A stretch of DNA of 5,233 nucleotides, taken from positions 1-5,233 of the forward strand of contig JAQXFF010000316.1 in the NCBI GenBank assembly GCA_029250425.1, read 5' to 3'. Source of the stretch: Candidatus Thalassarchaeaceae archaeon. GTDB lineage: Archaea > Thermoplasmatota > Poseidoniia > Poseidoniales > Thalassarchaeaceae. Shown in pieces: positions 1 to 5,233 of the stretch. Position 1 is the first letter of the stretch, and each line of letters opens with the position of its first letter. The position numbers and the translations under genes were made by a program. The notes below the pieces were generated by a model. The model searched no databases, was not told the DNA's origin, and worked only from the letters and a program-made list of their open reading frames with translations.

Positions 1-2657
1 TACAATCCAATCAATCCAACAATTGAGGCTATTACGATTGCAAAAACAATCCATATCGAAAAAGTCTCGCTCCCTGTATCAACTGGTGTTTCAGGTAGAT
101 TATTTCGATCTGAAGTATCTACCTCAGGTGCCAATACTGTATGATAGTAGATTTTTTCTTCAGTCCACTGACCTTCTTCGTAGAACTGCACCTCAAGACG
201 ATGGGCGCCAGGCTGTAGTGTACTATAATCGGTTGAAACTGTACATTCCCAATCTTGTGGATGTTCAACACTTACATCACTGGCGGCACAATTCGTTTCA
301 AATTCTGTCCAAACCTGTCCATTCCATCGCGATCTAGCCGTCCATGGTGTTGCATCATCAGGGTCATGGATTGCCACGATAAATACGGTATCATTGCCTA
401 CAACCTCCAATGGACCCCATGTCAATTGCACAGGGTCGTTTACCTCAGAAACCTCAAACTCAATTGGACCAGTTACATTACCATCCCCACTTACCACCGT
501 AATGTTCCAACCCGTGGATAAACCAGACCAATCAGATGCTGGAACAATCCGCAGTACATTTGTCAAAACTGTAGTTGTAAGATGGGGATGGCTGCCAGTG
601 ATTTCAAATTCAACGAGTTCACCATCTTCATCCCATCCTAACTCAGATAGGGGGATTTCGAAAGGTGTGTCTTCAACCAGTGATATACGTGTCAAATTAA
701 GGCGCGGCAAGTCTGGTTTCGATTCGACATGAACGGAGAACGTTGCCGAAATTGGGGCACTCGTACCGTCACCAACCCACACGTCAACCACTGTTGAACC
801 GTGCCAATTCAGTTGAGGCGTAATGGCAAGATTATTGGCCGTCCATAAAATATCCAAACCCTCTTCTGAACTTGCGTTAATTATCGTCGAATTCTCACCT
901 TCTGGATCTTCAAAATGTGAAGTAATTACAACCGCCTGCTGAGAGTCATCCTCTTCAAGGTACAAAGGTGGAATCGGGCTGATTTGCACAACTGAATCGT
1001 CAACTGGGAGGACAAAAGCGCTCAAATTAAATTGTGTAGAAAAATTTGAATCGTAGCGATCAAATATGGTTAGATTTAGAAGTTCCATCCCTGCCCATTC
1101 AGCTTCGCCTGTATGTTCGCAAGTGATTGAAGAGACTTCAAGAAAACAGTGCATTTGATTGGTACTTGGAAGATGGGGTTGCATCTCAACAATCAGACTT
1201 GTCCCATCAGGGTCAACAGCGAAATCGGAATATGGCATGCTTGCCGAACCATGTTGAAGAATTTCGATGGCGGGGAGGGGAGATGCGATCACTGGTTCTT
1301 GATTTTCACGGAAGAAGTCGAGATCCAAATACGACGGCATCCCATACCAGTCGACATCCACTCTAAGTGAGCGATTCCCCGGAGGGACCCCTTCAGTAGA
1401 TACCTCACAATCAGTCGCCGAAGCGCTCCCATTGTTCACTGAACCAGTGAATGCCCCCGTAGCATTAATTCCGTATGTTGAATAATCCATAGGGTCCCAC
1501 CAATCACCGCCTTCCATGATTGTACAAGTTACAGAGGTTCCAATTGGAAGTGCACCATTTCGGTGTGTTAATTGAGTACTGACTGAAACGACTCGCCCAG
1601 AGAGCCCCTCCATCTCAGTGACATCTGATGAGTTGGCGACCATTGGCATGAATCGAGCCCCACTCAAATCCTCGTAGATATAGGAGTTAGAATCAGAAGG
1701 TGTTTGCCAATTGACCTCGCGATTGGTTGCATTCAACCATTGGGTATGGTCGCCCTTGAGCATGAGATCAAGATAAGGAACGATATGTTCGATTGCATGG
1801 GCTTGTTGATCTTCACGAGAGATGGTTGCTGATCCATCGTTGAACCCTTCCCAAAATCCCGATTCGTCTTGATATTGAATATGATTTCCACCGATGACCG
1901 ACATATAATGCCAAGGAATTTCATGATTGGCCAGCCAGCGATCTATGTTTGTGTCCGCTTTTGCAATATTGTCCAATGTTCCGGTTAGATAGAGACCCAT
2001 CCCCGGTTCTGGTGAGGCGCCCAAGTAGGCATTGGATAGGTCAGTATTGGCATCTTCTAGTCCAAGGCCAATCAATGCAGTGGGGACTGGTGTGTCGATG
2101 TATGGATTCCATTCACCGGTCATAATGAGTTGGCAATGCGCTGCTTGTTTAGCTCCCACACCATGTCCACCAATACCCCAATAATTGAGATCGAACGCAT
2201 CCTGCATATTTGCAGGATCACCTCCAAAACTACCATTTTGATTGTTGTGGAACAACTTCCCCCACAGAGCCATTATGGCACCGCATTGGGAACCGGTTTG
2301 GTCTGAATTCCAATCAGGAGGAAGAACGACTGTGATATAGCCTGCTGTCGCGATTTCTTTGCCTAACCAGTCATACTGATCATTCGACTCCCCCTCATCA
2401 CCAATCCAAATCAGAAGAGGGTATGGCCCTGATGTGTTTGCTATTGGTTGACCCAGTCCCGACTCATTGGCAGGATAGTAAATCTGCGACCAATGTGTGT
2501 CGTTCTCATGATCTAAAAAAAGGATATTTTGCCATCCCACGGGAAACGAACCGGTTTCATGTGAATCACTGAATCCTTCAGATGCTGAAGATAATGCTGA
2601 AAATGGCGCAAAAAGCAAGAGCGCGGAAAGGACAAGCGCCACTCGAAAGGTTGCCAT
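1..2657 (-). CDS. Secreted, membrane-anchored alpha/beta-hydrolase-like protein with Ig/cadherin-like modules (partial, C-terminus beyond window)
   Basis: I translated this frame end to end: 885 codons without a stop or frameshift, running off the left edge. Residues 1-25 form a signal peptide (hydrophobic core about 6-22, likely cut after A25 in SSA|SEG). Residues about 45-310 resemble a secreted alpha/beta hydrolase of the dienelactone-hydrolase/PET-hydrolase-like type: a YPA strand at 61-63, GPYPLLIWIGDEG at 77-89 where the oxyanion HG normally lies, an elbow GHGVGA at 164-169, GTLDNIA with D229, and GGNH with H259. Asp and His of the triad are present, but the nucleophile position is G166 instead of Ser, so hydrolytic activity is doubtful. 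Residues about 340-845 are beta-rich modules, two of them (about 556-650 and 656-740) with the acidic ED(D/T) and D-x-D-G pattern of cadherin/VCBS-like repeats. Cysteines fall in four close pairs (125/175, 378/417, 504/513, 790/805) and there are many NxS/T sequons, which fits an extracellular location. A Pro/Thr/Asp linker (about 845-865) precedes a transmembrane helix from about 868. ATG at 2657 is chosen for the signal peptide; the frame is open upstream (a TTG directly precedes it) and no Shine-Dalgarno site is seen. Ligand and function are unknown. Confidence 0.85.
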   Translation of the reverse strand, partial: MATFRVALVLSALLLFAPFSALSSASEGFSDSHETGSFPVGWQNILFLDHENDTHWSQIYYPANESGLGQPIANTSGPYPLLIWIGDEGESNDQYDWLGKEIATAGYITVVLPPDWNSDQTGSQCGAIMALWGKLFHNNQNGSFGGDPANMQDAFDLNYWGIGGHGVGAKQAAHCQLIMTGEWNPYIDTPVPTALIGLGLEDANTDLSNAYLGASPEPGMGLYLTGTLDNIAKADTNIDRWLANHEIPWHYMSVIGGNHIQYQDESGFWEGFNDGSATISREDQQAHAIEHIVPYLDLMLKGDHTQWLNATNREVNWQTPSDSNSYIYEDLSGARFMPMVANSSDVTEMEGLSGRVVSVSTQLTHRNGALPIGTSVTCTIMEGGDWWDPMDYSTYGINATGAFTGSVNNGSASATDCEVSTEGVPPGNRSLRVDVDWYGMPSYLDLDFFRENQEPVIASPLPAIEILQHGSASMPYSDFAVDPDGTSLIVEMQPHLPSTNQMHCFLEVSSITCEHTGEAEWAGMELLNLTIFDRYDSNFSTQFNLSAFVLPVDDSVVQISPIPPLYLEEDDSQQAVVITSHFEDPEGENSTIINASSEEGLDILWTANNLAITPQLNWHGSTVVDVWVGDGTSAPISATFSVHVESKPDLPRLNLTRISLVEDTPFEIPLSELGWDEDGELVEFEITGSHPHLTTTVLTNVLRIVPASDWSGLSTGWNITVVSGDGNVTGPIEFEVSEVNDPVQLTWGPLEVVGNDTVFIVAIHDPDDATPWTARSRWNGQVWTEFETNCAASDVSVEHPQDWECTVSTDYSTLQPGAHRLEVQFYEEGQWTEEKIYYHTVLAPEVDTSDRNNLPETPVDTGSETFSIWIVFAIVIASIVGLIGL
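2199..2218. repeat. Perfect inverted repeat inside the surface-protein gene
   Basis: Arms ATCCTGCA and TGCAGGAT are separated by the 4 bases TATT, so an 8-bp stem with a 4-nt loop is possible in DNA or mRNA. It lies within codons for DPANMQDA, just upstream (in coding direction) of the hydrolase elbow. It is probably incidental to the coding sequence; no regulatory role can be supported. Confidence 0.4.
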
Positions 2658-2704
2658 CAAAAAGTGAGATGGAGTGGTGGCACTTGAAAGCGACGCAGTA
2701 TTGT
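2658..2704 (-). other. Short aroE to surface-protein intergenic gap
   Basis: Forty-seven bases separate the aroE stop from the ATG of the surface protein on the same strand. I see no convincing TATA box, no ribosome binding site and no T-run terminator. The spacing allows co-transcription from aroE, or a separate weak or leaderless promoter; the sequence does not decide between them. Confidence 0.4.
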
Positions 2705-3736
2705 TCAATCCGCCCTCAGGGCGGATTCCATCGCTAATAGACGAGTCATTGTAAGGCCCAAACCAGGAAGTAAATGGGCCGCTTCTGGACAGAAAATTCG
2801 CGCCCATGCTTCCAAATGCTGAGCGGCAAGTAGCCAACGCCCATCTAGTTGATAGCCCACTTCATTTTGCTCAACGACCCACGCCACTTCTTGTGAATTA
2901 TACACTGGGTTCAGATGTAGATCTGCAACCGCAAATCGATGGGATTCAGAAACCCCTGTTTTGGAATCGAAATCAACGAATAGTCGAGGACCCACGTAGT
3001 CAACTACATCTTCAGCTGAAATTAAATTCTGTACCCAAGGACCTCGCTTATCCAACGACCGGCGGCCATTCATCGACCAAATAATTCCGCCTGCATTTGA
3101 CCACGCTGCCGCACAAGAACGAGCGGAACCTCCGCCTCCCACCATACACAATAGAGGGGTTTCGACACCTGTTGATTCAAAGTTGAAACCAAAATGACGA
3201 GCGATGGCAACAAGTCCATGGCCATCAGTTCCTGCACAATACCAATTGTTACCATCCCATCTAAGTTGATTCACAGACCCATTCTCAAGACCATCATCAA
3301 GAGAATGAACGCCCGAACGAGGCGATAGCAAATGTTTCAGTGGGCTTGTTAGAGATATCCAAGATTCGTTATCCCCTCGACGCACTTTGATGCGTTCTTC
3401 AGATTGGTGAAACAGTGTTTCTCCATGGGGGACATTGACTGAATCAGCAGTTTTGACTTTGGACATGATTTCAGAGGCGATTCGGTGGAGGCGGGAATGA
3501 GATTCAGAAGTAGCGGGATCACCATACAATCGATTGTGTATTCCAATTTGATTACGACTCTTGTTCACCCATGCCCATGCCATTGGCGTGGTCACTTCAT
3601 CAGATTCGAGAAGTTTGATTTCTTCTAATTGGACCTTGAGGCCTGCTTGCTTCAAATGGGTCGCAGTAAGGACTGCCAGGACTGGAGAAAGTGAATGCTG
3701 AATGGGCATTCCAGCGACCGCATAACGAATTTGCAT
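2705..3736 (-). CDS. aroE: Shikimate dehydrogenase (NADP+), with a large N-terminal-domain insertion
   Basis: Cytoplasmic enzyme that reduces 3-dehydroshikimate to shikimate with NADPH, the fourth step of the shikimate pathway. Numbering is from ATG 3736 (343 aa). The substrate-binding motif GMPIQHSLSP supplies S15 and S17. LTSPLK supplies the catalytic Lys134, VNQL keeps Asn156, and GTDGHG supplies the catalytic Asp171. The cofactor loop GGGGSA starts at 200, NGRRS at 223-227 is the likely phosphate-binding region, and AAQHLEAW (Q306) is the C-terminal substrate motif. The Lys-Asp spacing of 37 equals that of E. coli AroE (K65/D102). In contrast, S15 to Lys134 is about 70 residues longer than in E. 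coli, so residues roughly 56-123 hold an insertion. The usual NVTxPxK is ISLTSPLK and NTDG is GTDG, so the protein is divergent but complete. An in-frame ATG at 3763 adds nine residues; 3736 is preferred because it places the N-terminus as in the family, though neither start has a clear ribosome binding site. The gene is transcribed divergently from fhs and is followed 47 bp later by the surface-protein gene. Confidence 0.88.
   Translation of the reverse strand: MQIRYAVAGMPIQHSLSPVLAVLTATHLKQAGLKVQLEEIKLLESDEVTTPMAWAWVNKSRNQIGIHNRLYGDPATSESHSRLHRIASEIMSKVKTADSVNVPHGETLFHQSEERIKVRRGDNESWISLTSPLKHLLSPRSGVHSLDDGLENGSVNQLRWDGNNWYCAGTDGHGLVAIARHFGFNFESTGVETPLLCMVGGGGSARSCAAAWSNAGGIIWSMNGRRSLDKRGPWVQNLISAEDVVDYVGPRLFVDFDSKTGVSESHRFAVADLHLNPVYNSQEVAWVVEQNEVGYQLDGRWLLAAQHLEAWARIFCPEAAHLLPGLGLTMTRLLAMESALRAD
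2707..2727 (-). repeat. Perfect hairpin at the 3' end of aroE
   Basis: Arms AATCCGCCCT and AGGGCGGATT flank a single C (plus strand). As RNA from the minus strand this gives a 9-bp GC-rich stem with a UGA triloop, formed by the last codons of aroE and ending at its TGA stop. No T-run follows in the transcription direction, so it does not look like a standard bacterial intrinsic terminator. It may still act as a 3'-end stabiliser, a processing site or an attenuator between aroE and the downstream gene. Confidence 0.6.
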
Positions 3737-3844
3737 ACAACTCAATGGGGCCGTACCCCCCATCCTTCACAAACCAACCGGATGCGCACCTACGGTGCGC
3801 TAAATCCATGAATGCTTGAATACCGGGAGCGTTGCAGCCTGTTC
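3737..3844. promoter_or_regulatory. Divergent aroE/fhs intergenic region
   Basis: This 108-base stretch must carry the start signals for both aroE (minus) and fhs (plus). I found no strong archaeal TATA box. Weak candidates are TTGAATAC at 3816-3823, at about the right distance for a leaderless fhs transcript, and the AT-rich patch near 3800-3806. GGGAG at 3825-3829 is 15 bases before the fhs ATG, which is too far for a good Shine-Dalgarno site. A palindromic element lies inside (3784-3800). The role is inferred from gene orientation only. Confidence 0.45.
3784..3800. repeat. Inverted repeat between divergent genes, possible operator
   Basis: Arms GCGCACC and GGTGCGC are perfect complements around the spacer TAC. 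The element lies between the start codons of aroE and fhs, 48 bases from the aroE ATG at 3736 and 44 from the fhs ATG. Its position suits a dimeric regulator controlling either or both genes. A 5'-UTR hairpin of one transcript is the alternative. The regulator is unknown. Confidence 0.45.
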
Positions 3845-5233
3845 ATGGCCACCGATCTAGAGATCGCTCGCGCAGCGTCTCCCGCTCCGATTGAAGAAAT
3901 CGCATGGAAACTGGGTATAGGCGTCGAAGAACTAATTCAGATGGGGAAAGGGATGGCCAAAATAACATGGGATGGCCTCAAATCAAGATTCGATTTACCC
4001 CGGGGTTCACTTATTCTGATCACCAGTGTCAACCCTACACCATTTGGTGAGGGGAAGACGGTGACAACAATTGGTTTGACTCAAGCGCTCAATCAAATTG
4101 GTCAAAGTGCCACATGTACGATTCGTGAACCTAGCATGGGCCCTGTATTTGGAATCAAAGGTGGTGCTGCCGGTGGCGGTCATAGCCAAGTACTTCCGAT
4201 GGAGGCAATAAACCTCCATTTCACAGGTGACTTACACGCTGTAACAAGTGCACACAACCTTTGTTCGGCGATGTTGGATAACCACATCTACTTTGGAAAC
4301 GAATGCGACATTGACACGAATAGGATTCTTTGGCCAAGAGTCATCGACATGAATGACCGGTCACTTCGAAACGTCGCCATCGGCTTGGGAGGTTCGAAAA
4401 ATGGAGTTGCACGAGAAGAACGATTCGACATCACTGCTGCCTCAGAAGTCATGGCAATTCTCGCACTTGCATCGGATTATTCAGACCTAAGACACAGACT
4501 TGGTGAAATTGTCGTCGCCGAAAGTCGAACAGGTTTCCCTGTCAAGGCAGATGACATTCGAGCCGCGGGACCCATGGCATTGCTACTCCGTGAAGCGTTC
4601 TTGCCAAATTTAGTACAAACCATTGAGCGAAATCCCGCTTTTATCCACGCGGGACCCTTTGCAAATATCGCACATGGAAATTCCAGTGTGATTGCTGATC
4701 GGATTGCTCTAGGCGTTTCTGACTTTGTGGTTACTGAAGCCGGATTTGGCGCCGACATGGGCGCTGAGAAAATGATGCATATCAAAGCCGCTGCAAGTGG
4801 TGTTGCACCGGATTGCGTTGTCGTCAATGTAACTGTACGAAGCATGAAAATGCATGGTGGCGGATTCTCCACGGGGGGAGGGAAACGACCTCGCCCTGAA
4901 GAAATTGCCAAGGAAAATGTCGAGGCAGTACGTGCAGGTGCAAACTCAAACATGGCTAGGCACATCAGAAACATGTCGCGATTTGGCGTCCCCGTCGTTG
5001 CCAGTGTCAACGTTTTTCCAACAGACACCGATGCTGAAATTGAAGCGCTCTTGGATGAGGCTTTGCAAGCAGGTGCATCAAGTGCTGTTGTCAGTAGAGT
5101 TCATTCAGAAGGTGGCGAAGGCGGGGCTGATTTGGCTCGTGCCGTCGTTTCAGCATGTCAATCGCATATCGCTGAAGGGCGACCATTTGAACCACTATTC
5201 GCCCCAAATTCACCACTAGAAGAAAAAATCTTG
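3845..5233 (+). CDS. fhs: Formate--tetrahydrofolate ligase (10-formyl-THF synthetase), partial, C-terminus beyond window
   Basis: Cytoplasmic ligase: formate + ATP + tetrahydrofolate gives 10-formyl-THF + ADP + phosphate, the entry of formate into folate one-carbon metabolism. The open frame gives 463 codons to the right edge; the family is usually about 555-560 residues, so roughly the last 95 are missing. Family blocks appear in order: N-terminal PIEEIAWKLGI; the ATP-binding P-loop NPTPFGEGKT (63-72, Lys71); REPSMGPVFG from R94, then a GGAAGGG loop; INLHFTGD; DNHIYFGN; DMNDRSLR; HAGPFANIAHGNSS (268-281); TEAGFGADMGAEK (297-309); MKMHGGG near 334-340; then FGVPVVASVN and FPTDTDAE. After MHGG there is a glycine-rich stretch (GGGFSTGGGKRPRP) longer than in the compact bacterial form. 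ATG 3845 gives MATDLEIARAASPAPIEEIA, which matches the usual N-terminus. An in-frame ATG at 3812 would add 11 unconserved residues and is less likely. The stand-alone domain, without fused MTHFD domains, is the prokaryotic form. Confidence 0.95.
   Translation, partial: MATDLEIARAASPAPIEEIAWKLGIGVEELIQMGKGMAKITWDGLKSRFDLPRGSLILITSVNPTPFGEGKTVTTIGLTQALNQIGQSATCTIREPSMGPVFGIKGGAAGGGHSQVLPMEAINLHFTGDLHAVTSAHNLCSAMLDNHIYFGNECDIDTNRILWPRVIDMNDRSLRNVAIGLGGSKNGVAREERFDITAASEVMAILALASDYSDLRHRLGEIVVAESRTGFPVKADDIRAAGPMALLLREAFLPNLVQTIERNPAFIHAGPFANIAHGNSSVIADRIALGVSDFVVTEAGFGADMGAEKMMHIKAAASGVAPDCVVVNVTVRSMKMHGGGFSTGGGKRPRPEEIAKENVEAVRAGANSNMARHIRNMSRFGVPVVASVNVFPTDTDAEIEALLDEALQAGASSAVVSRVHSEGGEGGADLARAVVSACQSHIAEGRPFEPLFAPNSPLEEKIL
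3853..3866. repeat. Short inverted repeat just inside fhs
   Basis: Arms CGATCT and AGATCG surround AG, nine bases into the fhs coding sequence (codons for D-L-E-I). If the transcript is leaderless or short-leadered, a hairpin here could affect initiation. The arms are short, so chance is a real alternative. Confidence 0.3.

Noticed and set aside
23..732. Overlapping plus-strand open frames of 88-112 aa
   Set aside because: They lie opposite the continuous minus-strand surface-protein frame, have low-complexity or unlikely compositions, and match no family I recognise.
1127..1370. Plus-strand frames of 73-79 aa
   Set aside because: They are antisense shadows of the surface-protein gene, with no start signals or recognisable motifs.
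2705..2727. Standard intrinsic terminator at the end of aroE
   Set aside because: The stem is good, but GAACAATACTG follows in the transcript direction, with no T-run.
2806..3084. Plus-strand open frame of 92 aa
   Set aside because: It is antisense to the conserved AroE C-terminal half and has no recognisable domain.
3747..3760. GGGG-CCGTA-CCCC mini inverted repeat near the aroE start
   Set aside because: Only 4-bp homopolymer arms; expected by chance.
3812..3844. Upstream in-frame ATG (3812) as the fhs start
   Set aside because: It would add MLEYRERCSLF, which is not seen in the family; ATG 3845 reproduces the usual N-terminus.
4477..5028. Minus-strand open frame of 183 aa
   Set aside because: It is fully antisense to the highly conserved fhs coding sequence; its length reflects codon bias on the other strand.
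1..5233. CRISPR array, tRNA, rRNA, IS ends or attachment sites
   Set aside because: No regularly spaced repeats, tRNA-like TpsiC/GGTTCRA cloverleaf, transposase motifs or flanking direct repeats were found on reading either strand.

Overview
The window looks like a piece of a marine archaeal genome, most plausibly Marine Group II/III Euryarchaeota (Poseidoniales-like). This is an inference. It rests on the moderate GC, the tight gene packing without clear Shine-Dalgarno sites, a very long secreted protein with Ig/cadherin-like modules and a C-terminal membrane anchor (no LPXTG or type IX sorting tail is visible), and a stand-alone formate--tetrahydrofolate ligase. No rRNA or other marker gene is present to confirm it.

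Layout: (1) Positions 1-2657, minus strand, hold one uninterrupted reading frame that runs off the left edge. It has a signal peptide, an alpha/beta-hydrolase domain whose nucleophile Ser is replaced by Gly, several beta-rich extracellular modules with four putative disulfide pairs, and a C-terminal transmembrane helix. (2) Positions 2705-3736, minus strand, hold a shikimate dehydrogenase (aroE) with all key motifs and about 70 extra residues in the N-terminal substrate-binding domain. A compact perfect hairpin covers its last codons and stop. (3) Positions 3737-3844 are a short divergent intergenic region with a 7-bp-arm inverted repeat. (4) Positions 3845-5233, plus strand, hold the first 463 codons of formate--tetrahydrofolate ligase (fhs), which runs off the right edge.

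How they may work together: aroE and fhs are cytoplasmic metabolic genes transcribed away from each other. AroE feeds chorismate, hence aromatic amino acids and possibly the p-aminobenzoate part of folates. Fhs charges tetrahydrofolate with formate for purine and one-carbon metabolism. The surface protein lies 47 bp downstream of aroE on the same strand and could be co-transcribed, but its function has no evident link. No mobile element, CRISPR array, tRNA or rRNA was seen. The most unusual items are the nucleophile-less hydrolase-like surface protein and the enlarged AroE.
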